Source: an uncultured Eubacteriales bacterium
GTDB lineage: Bacteria > Bacillota > Clostridia > Saccharofermentanales > UBA5734
Length of the DNA stretch: 43,128 nt
Assembly (NCBI GenBank): GCA_903835065.1
Contig: CAILLO010000018.1
Location: forward strand, 1 to 43,128
Direction: 5' to 3'
Part shown: in pieces, positions 1 through 7,942 of the stretch
Position numbering within the stretch: the stretch's first letter is position 1
Layout: the number at the start of each line of letters is the position of its first letter
Position numbers and translations under genes: made by a program
The notes under the pieces: model-generated
Told to the model about the DNA's origin: nothing
Databases searched by the model: none
What the model saw: only the letters and a program-made list of their open reading frames with translations

Positions 1-2
1 AG

Positions 3-155
3 AAGGTCGGCATCGGCGACGTCATCGAGATCCGGACGACCGACCCCGGTTCGGTCGCCGACTTCCCGGCCTGGGCGAAGACGACCGGAAACGAGGTCCT
101 GGAGATGAGCCAGGACGCGGGGCTCATCACGCTGTTTCTGAAGCGGCTGGTATAG
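3..155 (+). CDS. TusA-like sulfur carrier protein, C-terminal part (cut by window edge)
   Basis: The frame is open from the left edge to a TAG at 153-155 and gives about 50 residues. They carry the second half of a TusA/SirA fold: the GDVIEI strand, then a DPGSVADFPAWAK helix, then a TGNEVLEM...LITLFLKR ending. TusA proteins relay persulfide sulfur through an N-terminal CPxP cysteine, which lies outside the window, so catalytic competence cannot be judged. The stop is 9 bases before the next start, and the SD of that gene overlaps the stop region, so the two are almost certainly co-transcribed. The neighbour carries its own TusA domain, which supports a shared role in sulfur transfer. Confidence 0.8.
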   Translation, partial: KVGIGDVIEIRTTDPGSVADFPAWAKTTGNEVLEMSQDAGLITLFLKRLV

Positions 156-164
156 GAGGAGATC

Positions 165-2678
165 ATGAAGAGGAAGATCCTGATCGTCGGCGGAGTGGCC
201 GGCGGAGCGACTGCTGCGGCCCGCCTACGCAGGTTGGACGAAGATGCGGACATCATCCTGTTCGAGCGCGGGGAGTATATCTCCTTCGCGAACTGCGGCC
301 TGCCCTATTATATCGGAGACACGATCACGGACCGGAGCAAGCTGACGCTGCAGACGCCCGAGTCCTTCCGCGCGCGCTTCCGGGTCGACGTCCGTGCCGG
401 TCACGAAGTTGCGCAGATCAACCGGGAAGCGAAATCCGTCACCGTCCGCCGCGTGAAGGACGGGACCTTATATGAGGAGACCTATGACGCGCTGGTCCTG
501 TCTCCGGGAGCCGAGCCCGTCCTGCCGCCGATCGAAGGCGTCCGCGAGAACGGCGTCTTCGTCCTGCGAAGCATTCCCGACACCGACCGGATCCGCGCAT
601 TCGCCCACAAGCCCGGCGTCCGCCGCGCCGTGGTCGTCGGTGGCGGCTACATCGGCATCGAGATGGCCGAGAACCTCCATGCGCTCGGCATGAGCGTATC
701 GATCGTCGAGTTGATGGACCACGTCGTCCAGCCGCTGGATTCCGACATGGCGGGCGAACTCCATGCCCACCTCGTCGACAAGGGCGTCGGCCTGTTCCTG
801 AAATGTGGCGTGACCGGCATCCACCGCACCGACGAGGGCCTCGAGGTGAGCACCTCCGTCGGAGGCCCGCTGATGGCCGACCTCGTCGTCATGGCCGTCG
901 GCGTGCGCCCGGAAGGGTCGCTGGCGAAGGAAGCCGGACTGACGATGGGCGCCCGCGGCGCAATCGCGACCGACGAGCACATGCTGACTTCGGACCCCTC
1001 GATCTACGCCGTCGGCGACGCCGTTGAAGTGACCGATTCGGTGCTGGGCCGCAAGACCTTCGTGCCGCTGGCCTCGCCCGCCAACCGGCAGGGCCGCATC
1101 GCCGCGGACAACCTCTGCGGAATCCCGAGCGTCTATCGCGGCACCCAGGGCACCGCCATCCTCAAGGCGTTCGACATGACGATCGCCGTGACCGGCGCGA
1201 ACGAGCGGACCCTGAAGGAGGCCGGGATCGACTACGGCCGGTCCTACACCTTCAGTGCCAGCCACGCCACGTACTATCCGGGTGCCGCCTTCATGACCGT
1301 GAAGCTCTTGTACCGCAAGGCCGACGGTGCGCTCCTCGGCGCCCAGCTGACCGGGTTTGAAGGTGTCGACAAGCGCTGTGATGTGCTGGCCACCGCGATC
1401 CGATTCGGCGGCACGATCCAGGATCTGACCGACCTCGAGCTCTCCTATGCGCCTCCGTTCGGGTCTGCCAAGGACCCGGTCAACATGGCCGGATATGTTG
1501 CGACCAACGTCCGGAACGGCACCGACCGCCTCTTCTTCTGGGACGACGTCGCTGCGCTCGACCTCTCGAAGGTCACCCTGCTGGACGTGCGGACCCGCGA
1601 GGAGTTCCAGAACGGCTCCATCCCCGGCGCCGTGAACATCCCGCTTGACGACCTGCGCTCCCGCCTGTCGGAGATCGATGCCGGCAAGCCCGTCTACGAG
1701 TTCTGCCAGATCGGTCTGCGCGGGCACATCGCGTACCGCATCCTCGCACAGTCGGGCTTCGGCGAAGTGTACAACCTCGCCGGTGGCTACCGCTTCTATC
1801 ACGCGGCCACGCGGCCGTTCCCGCTGACCCCGCCCGTCTCCATCCATGGTAAAGAAGTGCCGGCCGCCGCCGCGATCCAGACGGAAGTGCATTCGAACGA
1901 ACTTTCCGAACGCAGCGGTGAACTGCCGCCGGCACTGCGCGTGGTGCACCGCATCGCGGTCGACGCCTGCGGCCTGCAGTGCCCGGGTCCGATCCTGAAG
2001 CTGAGCGAGGCGGTCAAGGCCGCCGGCATCGGCGACATCGTCGACCTGACCGCGAACGACCCCGCCTTCGCGGGCGACGTCGATTCCTGGGCTCGCCGCA
2101 CCGGGAACCGCCTTGTCGATAAATCCTTCGACCGCGGCATCATCCGGGTCTCCGTCCAGAAGGAGCCGCGACCCGTCGAGGACCCGTCCGCTCTGGCCGG
2201 CCCTGTGCGCAACGACAAGAACATCATCGTGTTCTCGAGCGACCTCGACAAGGCGCTGGCCGCCTTCATCATCGCAACGGGCGCCGCCTCCATGGGCCGC
2301 AAGGTGCACATGTTCTTCACGTTCTGGGGGCTCAATGTCCTCCGCCAGAATCGGCACATCAAGACGAAGAAGAATCTCGTCTCGCGCATGTTCGGCTTCA
2401 TGATGCCGCGTGGCTCGAAGCGCCTGCCCCTGTCCCAGATGGACATGCTGGGAATCGGCTCGAAGATGATCCGGGGCATCATGGCCTCGAAGAACATCGA
2501 CTCGCTGGAGACGCTGATCCAGGTCGCCCTGGACAGCGGCATCGAGTTGGTCGCCTGCACGATGACCATGGACGTCATGGGCCTGCAGCAGGCCGAACTG
2601 CTCGATGGCGTCACCATCGGCGGCGTCGCGCGCATGCTCGACGCGGCGGAGGACTCCGACGCCTCCCTGTTCATCTGA
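165..2678 (+). CDS. CoA-disulfide reductase / rhodanese / TusA / DsrE-like four-domain fusion
   Basis: This 837-residue protein has four recognisable modules. Residues 1 to about 450 are an FAD/NAD(P)H pyridine nucleotide-disulfide oxidoreductase: FAD motif GGVAGGATAAAR, the single active cysteine in SFANCGLPYY (Cys44) typical of CoA-disulfide reductase/NADH oxidase, and a second dinucleotide motif VVGGGYIGIEMAE near 155. A rhodanese domain follows (about 460-560) with Cys514 in EFCQIGLRG. A TusA domain has the CGLQCPGP motif (Cys602 and Cys606). A DsrE/DsrE2-like domain runs from about 685 to the end. The family reduces CoA persulfides or disulfides, and the added domains probably pass sulfane sulfur along the chain. 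SD AGGAGG precedes the ATG. CoADR-rhodanese fusions are known. The exact substrate here is inferred. Confidence 0.93.
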   Translation: MKRKILIVGGVAGGATAAARLRRLDEDADIILFERGEYISFANCGLPYYIGDTITDRSKLTLQTPESFRARFRVDVRAGHEVAQINREAKSVTVRRVKDGTLYEETYDALVLSPGAEPVLPPIEGVRENGVFVLRSIPDTDRIRAFAHKPGVRRAVVVGGGYIGIEMAENLHALGMSVSIVELMDHVVQPLDSDMAGELHAHLVDKGVGLFLKCGVTGIHRTDEGLEVSTSVGGPLMADLVVMAVGVRPEGSLAKEAGLTMGARGAIATDEHMLTSDPSIYAVGDAVEVTDSVLGRKTFVPLASPANRQGRIAADNLCGIPSVYRGTQGTAILKAFDMTIAVTGANERTLKEAGIDYGRSYTFSASHATYYPGAAFMTVKLLYRKADGALLGAQLTGFEGVDKRCDVLATAIRFGGTIQDLTDLELSYAPPFGSAKDPVNMAGYVATNVRNGTDRLFFWDDVAALDLSKVTLLDVRTREEFQNGSIPGAVNIPLDDLRSRLSEIDAGKPVYEFCQIGLRGHIAYRILAQSGFGEVYNLAGGYRFYHAATRPFPLTPPVSIHGKEVPAAAAIQTEVHSNELSERSGELPPALRVVHRIAVDACGLQCPGPILKLSEAVKAAGIGDIVDLTANDPAFAGDVDSWARRTGNRLVDKSFDRGIIRVSVQKEPRPVEDPSALAGPVRNDKNIIVFSSDLDKALAAFIIATGAASMGRKVHMFFTFWGLNVLRQNRHIKTKKNLVSRMFGFMMPRGSKRLPLSQMDMLGIGSKMIRGIMASKNIDSLETLIQVALDSGIELVACTMTMDVMGLQQAELLDGVTIGGVARMLDAAEDSDASLFI

Positions 2679-2715
2679 GCCGGAGCAGAGCGGAAAGACG
2701 GCGCTGGGAAGGGCG

Positions 2716-3423
2716 ATGAACGGAAGAGTGCTGCTCCTGCCGGTCGGCCTGAAAGACGGCCGCCCCGTCTTGATTTCTGAGATTCCTGAAGCGGAGAGCG
2801 GGCGGAACTGCGGTTGCGTCTGCCCGAACTGCGGAGGGCCCCTGGTCGCGATCCAAGGGCCCTTCCAGCAACCGCACTTCACGCACGAGCGGGTCGACTG
2901 CGCCTACGACGCGCGGAACGCGACGCTCGTGGGGCTGCTGGAGATGGCCCGGGAAATCCTCCTGCTTGAGAAGCGGATCATGCTGCCGGGTCTCGAGATC
3001 ACCGACGAAAACGAGGACGAACCCCCCGAAGAGCCCGGGACGATGCGCGGACCGGTACGAAGGCGCCGGGTCGCCTATCCGGGAATCGTCTCCGTCACCG
3101 ATGCGCACTTCGAACGGGAGGCCGGCGAGCCGATCCCGCGACTGGTCGTCGAGACGGGGAGAGGACCGGTCCAAGTCGAACTGCTCGTCCGCCGTCAGGC
3201 AGCGAAGTCCGCCCAGAAGGCGTCCGAATACCGCGGAGGCGGGTGTGCGGCCATCGAGATCGACCTCAGCCGGACGACGTATCCGGAGATCCTGGACCGC
3301 GGCTCCCTGCGCTCGCTGCTCGTGTTCAACACGGTGAACAAGGACTGGCTCCATGACGACCGCCGTCAAGAGGCCGAGCGCGACCTCCGCGAGGCGGAAC
3401 GTAGTCCTTCCGTAGATCGTTGA
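2716..3423 (+). CDS. CoiA-like protein with N-terminal zinc-ribbon domain
   Basis: A 235-residue protein. I chose the ATG at 2716 because GGGAAGGG lies just before it and the resulting N terminus (MNGRVLLLPVGLKDG) resembles CoiA-like proteins. Residues 30-60 contain CVCPNCGGPLV and then HFTHERVDC, the cysteine/histidine pattern of the CoiA N-terminal zinc-finger region. CoiA-family proteins are linked to competence and carry a nuclease-like fold. The core here has acidic and basic residues (VQVELLV, IEIDLS) that could be the nuclease beta strands (E...QVE...IEIDLS), but I cannot confirm a catalytic set. It lies 37 bases after the reductase fusion and may be its distal partner. After the stop the same frame stays open to 3846, see the next entry. 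Confidence 0.6.
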   Translation: MNGRVLLLPVGLKDGRPVLISEIPEAESGRNCGCVCPNCGGPLVAIQGPFQQPHFTHERVDCAYDARNATLVGLLEMAREILLLEKRIMLPGLEITDENEDEPPEEPGTMRGPVRRRRVAYPGIVSVTDAHFEREAGEPIPRLVVETGRGPVQVELLVRRQAAKSAQKASEYRGGGCAAIEIDLSRTTYPEILDRGSLRSLLVFNTVNKDWLHDDRRQEAERDLREAERSPSVDR

Positions 3424-3808
3424 ACGACGAAGAAATGGAGAACCAGCAGTGAGTCAAGTCAGCCTGAACGAACCGGAGGTCGGTTCATTTACAAAAAGCA
3501 GAGCCACATAGCCAGAGACTTCCGAATTGACATCCCGCTCCACACTCTCCACGAACTCCACGCTCATGCAGCCAGCTTTGGGGCAAGAGCGTCCTCATTG
3601 CTCTGGGAAGCTTGTGGTCGCACATCGCAGATGGCTCGGATGGCAAGGAGGCTGCGAGGATGGGAGGGCCGAGAGAGGGTGAACCCGCGGTTGCAGGTCG
3701 ACAAGTTCGGTCGATATGCGCATCTCGCTTTCGGTGTTCTTGCGGGAGAACTTCTTCCTGACAAGGAACTTCGAATTGCAGATGCAGGAAGTCGCCGCCT
3801 CGGCTTCG
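3424..3808. other. Non-coding or decayed stretch of lower GC
   Basis: No convincing gene is visible in these 385 bases, and base composition is clearly less GC-rich than in the neighbours between about 3470 and 3620. The plus frame of the preceding CoiA-like gene stays open after its stop, as far as the TGA at 3844-3846, but the translation matches nothing I recognise and its end overlaps a strong promoter. A GTG at about 3450 opens a 20-codon frame that starts like a real protein and then stops at TAG. This may be a remnant of a lost gene or a long untranslated region. Confidence 0.4.
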
Positions 3809-3837
3809 TTGACGTGCGAAAGGGCGCACCCTATAAT
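3809..3837 (+). promoter_or_regulatory. Sigma-A-type promoter of the C39-like gene
   Basis: TTGACG at 3809-3814, a spacer of exactly 17, and a perfect TATAAT at 3832-3837. The expected start point near 3844 lies past the ATG at 3843, which decides the start of the next gene in favour of the ATG at 3864. Confidence 0.8.
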
Positions 3838-3863
3838 CGTCCATGAATCGAGGTGACCCGACG

Positions 3864-4787
3864 ATGACCCCGCTGGACCCGAAGACGAGAAAAACCGCGA
3901 CCGTCGTCGTCGCCGTCGCCGTGTTGGCCATGGTCCCTTTCTTCGTGCTTTCGGCCGGCTTCCTGTTGCCCCCCGACCTCTCCGCTCCCGGGGCCGGAAT
4001 CGCGTCGCCGACGCCGACGACGGCTACCGGTACGTCTCCTGGATATTCCGGCCGCGACCTCTACCAACCCCTGACCGGCGACGGCGCACCTTCCCGGCCC
4101 TTGTCCGGTCGGGGCGCTTTGCTGCTGGCCGAACAGGAACGGGAATACGAGGCCGGCGCACCGACGCCGACATCGATCCCCTCGCCGAGTCCGAAGCCTA
4201 CGGCCACGCCGACGCCGGCTCCGACCGCGACTCTCGCGCCGAAGCCCACTACGGCCCCGGTCCGGACCGCCGTGGCGGTCCGCAAGGTCTCCTTCGCGCT
4301 GGATGTCCCATGCTACAGGCAGGCCGATCCGCTCTGGGCCTCGGTGCGGATGGGAAACGGGTCGTCGACGATCGCCGGGGACGGGTGCCTCGTGACGTCG
4401 CTGGCCATGGCGGAGTCCTTCCGGACGAAGACGTCGATCACGCCCGACCTCATGGTCCGGTCGCTGTCCTTCAGCGCGACGGGTTACCTGCTCCGCTGGC
4501 CGGCCAACTTCGCCTTCGCATCGACCAGCGGCTATCTGAGACAGCTCTACCACATCCTGAACGACCTGAAGCGGCCCGTCCTCGTCGGCGGCCGCAGCCC
4601 GAATTCCACGCACTGGGTGCTGGTCCGCGGGTTCAAGGACGTTCCGCTCGATGGGAAGGGCCAGCCCACCAGCCTCGCATCGGCCATGTTCCTGATCGAC
4701 GATCCGGCGTCTTCGGCCAGGACCACACTGCGGCAGTTCTTCTCGGCCTATCCGAAACTGGAATACCTCCGCTACGCCACGAATTGA
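3864..4787 (+). CDS. Membrane-anchored or secreted C39-like cysteine peptidase family protein
   Basis: A 307-residue protein with a membrane helix or signal anchor at about residues 10-32 (VVVAVAVLAMVPFFVLSAGF), a Pro/Thr/Ser-rich linker to about residue 140, then a papain-like C39_2 domain. The domain begins with DVPCYRQADPLWASV, a variant of the family opening VPyysQxdpxWa. The candidate triad is Cys175 in GDGCLVTS, His250 in THWVLVRGF and Asp279/280 in IDDPAS. The in-frame ATG at 3843 is too close to the -10. The ATG at 3864 has AGGTG at 3851-3855. C39_2 proteins are mostly uncharacterised peptidases or amidases of the cell surface. It is followed by a wall amidase with the same linker style but its own promoter. 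Confidence 0.82.
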   Translation: MTPLDPKTRKTATVVVAVAVLAMVPFFVLSAGFLLPPDLSAPGAGIASPTPTTATGTSPGYSGRDLYQPLTGDGAPSRPLSGRGALLLAEQEREYEAGAPTPTSIPSPSPKPTATPTPAPTATLAPKPTTAPVRTAVAVRKVSFALDVPCYRQADPLWASVRMGNGSSTIAGDGCLVTSLAMAESFRTKTSITPDLMVRSLSFSATGYLLRWPANFAFASTSGYLRQLYHILNDLKRPVLVGGRSPNSTHWVLVRGFKDVPLDGKGQPTSLASAMFLIDDPASSARTTLRQFFSAYPKLEYLRYATN

Positions 4788-4837
4788 ACCGGACGTCCGG
4801 ATTCCGACCGAGGTCCTCTGCCGAACTCGTGACGCCG

Positions 4838-4846
4838 TGGTAGACT
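4838..4846 (+). promoter_or_regulatory. Extended -10 promoter of the amidase gene
   Basis: TGGTAGACT: a TG one base before the hexamer TAGACT. The -35 region (CTGCCG at 4818-4823) is poor, as is usual for extended -10 promoters. It lies 43 bases before the ATG at 4890. Confidence 0.5.
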
Positions 4847-4889
4847 AGGACACGGAAACGAAACCCGGCAAGGAAACGAGGACGACATC

Positions 4890-6149
4890 ATGAAACGGCC
4901 GATCGACAGGATTTCCCGGGGTGGAAGCCCCGGATTCACCCGCTTGTCCTATGGACGCCAGCGGCGGCGTGGGCTGACGGCTCGCGGCGCCCTGGCGGCC
5001 CTCGTGCTGTGGCTCGGGCCGGCGACCGTCCTGTCGGCGATCACTTCGACGGCCGGGTCCGCCTGGTCCTCTATGTTCGGACCGGGTCGGCCCACCGCGA
5101 CGCCGACGGCCCTGTCGACGCCGACGCCCCCGGCCGACCCCACGCCCACGGGAGGGCCTTCGCCCACGGCATCCCCGACGATACCCGGAGGCCTTTCAAA
5201 GTGGCCCGCGGAGAATTCGGCCCCGGTGCTCTACACGACGGAGCTCTCCCAGTACCAGGGACGGGCTTTCGACGACCAGGCCCTGAAGGGGGTCGTCGTG
5301 GTCCTCGACCCGGGGCACGGCAGCACGCCCGGCGGTCTCCAGGAATCCGGAGCGGTCATCGGCGACATGCAGGAATCGACGATCAACCTGCAGGTCGCCG
5401 ACGTGCTGAAGGCCGTGCTCGAATCGCACGGCGCCACCGTCGTGATGACCCGGAATCCGCTCGCGGACGAGTTCCGGTCGCTCCACTACCGGATCGCCCT
5501 GACGGCGCAGACGGTCTTCGCCAAGCAGAAGGCCTTCTGGACGCGGACCGGGACCACCGGTGACGCGGCCCTGCTGGACGGTCTCGCGGCCCTGTTCCAG
5601 CCCAGCCTCACGAACAACACCGACGCCTACTCCACCGGTCGCAGCATCTTCAAGGGGCTCGGCGCCAGCGCCGACCTTCGGACGCTACTCGACCTCGAGC
5701 GCCAGCACGGGGACATGGTCTTCCTCTCGCTCCACTGCAACATCCTGCCGCAGTATCCGTCGGCGAACGGCGTTCAGGTGTACTACGCGTCCAACTCTTC
5801 CGTGTACAAGGACCAGAGCGCCACGGCGGCCGACCCGACCGTGAAGGACAAGGCTCCCATCGACCCTGCGTACCAGTTCTACGACGACGCCGCCCGGCTG
5901 CACTTCGCGAACGACCTGCACGACGCCCTCGTGGTCGCGACGCCGAGACTCAAGTCGACGAGCGGCCTGCAGGAAGTGCTCGAATCGGACTACGCCGTGC
6001 TCCGCGGGGAGAACCTCGTCTCCGCGCTGGTCGAGATGGGGTTTCTCAGCAACAAGAGCAACCTGGCCGACCTGCAGAACGCGGCGGTCCAGAAGCAGAT
6101 CGCCGTCGGCCTGGCGACGGGAATCTACGACTACTTCTGCAAGCCGTAG
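4890..6149 (+). CDS. N-acetylmuramoyl-L-alanine amidase (Amidase_3 family), wall-targeted
   Basis: A 419-residue protein that should cut the bond between N-acetylmuramic acid and the peptide stem of peptidoglycan. A basic N terminus and a hydrophobic segment (about residues 30-52) give a signal anchor, and a TPTP linker (about 65-105) spans the wall. The zinc-amidase motifs are all present: VVVLDPGHG (His143), the glutamate in the QESTINLQVAD region, VFLSLHCN (His282), and VEMGFLSN (Glu382). An insertion of about 80 residues lies between the second and third motifs. The SD is AAGGAAACGAGG before ATG 4890. Likely roles are cell separation, turnover or sporulation-like remodelling. The neighbouring C39-like, sortase and MreB genes make this a cell-envelope region. 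Confidence 0.93.
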   Translation: MKRPIDRISRGGSPGFTRLSYGRQRRRGLTARGALAALVLWLGPATVLSAITSTAGSAWSSMFGPGRPTATPTALSTPTPPADPTPTGGPSPTASPTIPGGLSKWPAENSAPVLYTTELSQYQGRAFDDQALKGVVVVLDPGHGSTPGGLQESGAVIGDMQESTINLQVADVLKAVLESHGATVVMTRNPLADEFRSLHYRIALTAQTVFAKQKAFWTRTGTTGDAALLDGLAALFQPSLTNNTDAYSTGRSIFKGLGASADLRTLLDLERQHGDMVFLSLHCNILPQYPSANGVQVYYASNSSVYKDQSATAADPTVKDKAPIDPAYQFYDDAARLHFANDLHDALVVATPRLKSTSGLQEVLESDYAVLRGENLVSALVEMGFLSNKSNLADLQNAAVQKQIAVGLATGIYDYFCKP

Positions 6150-6150
6150 C

Positions 6151-6405
6151 AGACCGGGCGAAGCCGGACGGGAAGCCGTGGCGCTGCTCGAGCGCTTCGG
6201 CATGGTCGAGCACGAGCACAAGCACCCCAGCCAGCCGTCCGGCGGCCAGAAACGGCGCATCGCAATCGCCCGCGACCCCGTCGCCTTCGTCCGCGAGGGG
6301 AAGGTCGAGGCGGAGGGACCGAGTTAGACAATTTACGAGTGGTCGGGGTCACCCGAGTTCGAGCGATTCGTCAGCCGGATCATCGGCTGGAAGGTGCGGG
6401 GAAGG
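6151..6405 (+). pseudogene. Remnant of an amino-acid-type ABC transporter ATPase
   Basis: One reading frame gives LLERFGMVEHEHKHPSQPSG then GQKRRIAIAR, a clear match to the LSGGQxQRvaIARAL signature of polar amino acid (GlnQ/HisP-type) ATPases, including the preceding helix. The sequence then jumps straight to VAFVREGKVEAEGPS, which is the end of the ATPase (F..xGxivExG), so the Walker B, switch and H-loop region is deleted in frame. A TAG stop follows at 6325-6327, and the same frame then reads IYEWSGSPEFERFVSRII, like the usual C-terminal tail. The N-terminal half with Walker A is missing altogether. The remnant abuts the stop of mreB on the other strand. Nothing suggests that it is expressed. 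Confidence 0.75.
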
Positions 6406-6407
6406 GC

Positions 6408-7415
6408 CTACGCCCCGGTCCGGGACATCATGTCCAGCAGATTCAACGCCTGGCCCGTGCCGATCGCGACGCAGGACTGCGCCTCGTCGGCGACGTACGC
6501 CGGGATGCCGACCCGCTCGGCGATCAGCTTGTCCAGACCGTAGAGTAGCGCGCCGCCGCCCGTGAGGACGATGCCCTGGGCGCTGATGTCGGACATCAGT
6601 TCGGGGGGCGTCTGCTCTAGCACGGCGTGCAGCGCCTCGAGGATCTGCGAGACCGGTTCCTCCAGCGCTTCCAGCAACTCGGTCGAGGAGATGCCGACGG
6701 TGATCGGCATGCCGGTGACGAGGTGCCGGCCGCGGACCTCGAGCGAGATCTCCTTTTCGCGCGGGTAGGCGCTGCCGATCTTCATCTTGAGTTCTTCCGC
6801 CGTGCGATCGCCGATCAGGACGTCGTGCTTGCGGCGGACGTAGCGGACGATCGCCTCGTCGAAGCGGTCGCCGGCCACCCGGATCGTGCGGGCCACGACG
6901 GGCTGGTAGAGGGAGATCACGGCGATGTCGGTGGTGCCGCCGCCGATGTCGACGATCAGGCTGCCGCAGGGCTTCGAGATGTCGATACCGGCCCCGATCG
7001 CCGCGGCGATGGGCTCGTGGATGATGAAGACGTCCTTGGCGCCGGCATTGCGGCAGGCGTCCTCGACGGCCTTCTGCTCGACCGGGGTGATGACGCTCGG
7101 GACGCAGACCATGATGCGCGGCTTGTAGAGGCGGTCGATGCCGCGCGTCAGGACGCGTCGGATGAAGGTGCGCAGCATGACCTCGGTCACCTTGAAGTCC
7201 GAGATGACGCCGTCGCGGAGGGGGCGGATCGCCTCGACCGAGCCGGGCGTGCGGCCGAGCATGCTGTGGGCGTCCTCGCCGACGGCCAGGACCTTGCCGT
7301 TGCGGGTGTTGACCGCGACGACGGCGGGCTCGCGGAACACGACGCCCTTGCCCTTGACGTAGATCAGAAGGGTCGAGGTTCCGAGGTCGATGCCGATATC
7401 CAATCCGAATTTCAT
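6408..7415 (-). CDS. mreB: Rod-shape determining actin homologue MreB/Mbl
   Basis: 335 residues, the usual MreB length. The start MKFGLDIGIDLGTSTLLIYV carries the actin-fold phosphate-1 loop (DLGTS). Further family marks are VGEDAHSMLGRTPGSVEAIRPLRDG, the phosphate-2 loop SLIVDIGGGTTDIAVIS, and the adenosine motif IVLTGGGALLYGLD. MreB polymerises under the membrane and guides lateral wall synthesis. The SD AAAGGACGG precedes the ATG at 7415. It lies 69 bases downstream of a small membrane protein on the same strand and is probably co-transcribed with it. There is no mreC or mreD beside it, so this may be a stand-alone mreB or mbl paralogue, a common arrangement in Gram-positive bacteria. Confidence 0.96.
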   Translation of the reverse strand: MKFGLDIGIDLGTSTLLIYVKGKGVVFREPAVVAVNTRNGKVLAVGEDAHSMLGRTPGSVEAIRPLRDGVISDFKVTEVMLRTFIRRVLTRGIDRLYKPRIMVCVPSVITPVEQKAVEDACRNAGAKDVFIIHEPIAAAIGAGIDISKPCGSLIVDIGGGTTDIAVISLYQPVVARTIRVAGDRFDEAIVRYVRRKHDVLIGDRTAEELKMKIGSAYPREKEISLEVRGRHLVTGMPITVGISSTELLEALEEPVSQILEALHAVLEQTPPELMSDISAQGIVLTGGGALLYGLDKLIAERVGIPAYVADEAQSCVAIGTGQALNLLDMMSRTGA

Positions 7416-7484
7416 GATCCGTCCTTTACCATTGCCGAAGCATTTCCCCCATCCCTCATGGAGGCGGGCCGTGCGAGGGCGCCC

Positions 7485-7790
7485 TCAGGTCAGGGCGTCG
7501 AGGACCTTCTTCTGGGCGCCGTCGATCGTCTGCTGGAGACTGCTGATCTCCTGGGCCTGGGAGGCGGCGACTTCCTGGGCGTCGATCTTCTCGATCCGAA
7601 GGCTGAGGGCCTCGTCGGTCGAGGCTGCGATTCCGTAGGATGCGGCGTGGGCCGCCAGGGCGGCGTCGGCGATCCTGGAGGCGTACTGCCGATCCGCGAT
7701 CCGGAATCCCGTGACGGCGGCCCCGGCGAGGACAGCGACCGCGAGGCAGTCGAACAGGAGGCGTTTCGGGGGGAAACGAAGTCTCTGCAT
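7485..7790 (-). CDS. Small membrane-anchored coiled-coil protein upstream of mreB
   Basis: A 101-residue protein I do not recognise. The N terminus is basic (MQRLRFPPKR), followed by one membrane helix (about residues 11-28, LLFDCLAVAVLAGAAVTGF). An Ala/Glu/Gln-rich outer part of about 65 residues looks like a helical coiled coil (LSLRIEKIDAQEVAASQAQE and onward). No enzyme motif is visible. I chose the ATG at 7790 because the in-frame ATG at 7799 lies inside the -10 element; transcription from it would start at or next to 7790, giving a leaderless message, in keeping with the absence of an SD. Its place just before mreB suggests an envelope or shape-related role, but that is only inference. 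Confidence 0.65.
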   Translation of the reverse strand: MQRLRFPPKRLLFDCLAVAVLAGAAVTGFRIADRQYASRIADAALAAHAASYGIAASTDEALSLRIEKIDAQEVAASQAQEISSLQQTIDGAQKKVLDALT

Positions 7791-7797
7791 ACGTGGC

Positions 7798-7825
7798 ATG
7801 ATACCAGATGACGCGAAGAATGCAA
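7798..7825 (-). promoter_or_regulatory. Promoter of the small membrane protein-mreB pair (minus strand)
   Basis: Read on the minus strand: TTGCAT (7825-7820), then an extended -10, TGGTATCAT, with its hexamer at 7803-7798. The spacer is 16. The predicted start point is at 7791-7790, at the ATG itself. Confidence 0.6.
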
Positions 7826-7893
7826 ACGCGGACGGCCGATCCGAGGAGTCGGACGGGGCTCCCGACGGCGTATCCTTCGACCGGCTTTCGGGC

Positions 7894-7899
7894 TATACT
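7894..7899 (+). promoter_or_regulatory. Possible -10 element of the sortase gene
   Basis: TATACT in the right position, about 45 bases before the TTG start. No -35 at 16-18 bases upstream and no TG extension, so support is limited. Confidence 0.35.
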
Positions 7900-7942
7900 T
7901 CTCTCAGGACCCCGTGCCCAAGGGTTATAGCGAGGTGACGCA

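Noticed and set aside
468-2882. An 804-codon minus-strand frame opposite the CoA-disulfide reductase fusion
   Set aside because: Same reason: a shadow frame with no recognisable domain, opposite a protein with four clear domains.
3598-3846. An 82-codon plus-strand frame before the C39-like gene
   Set aside because: It overlaps a perfect sigma-A promoter, lacks an SD and matches nothing. It is described as part of the decayed stretch instead.
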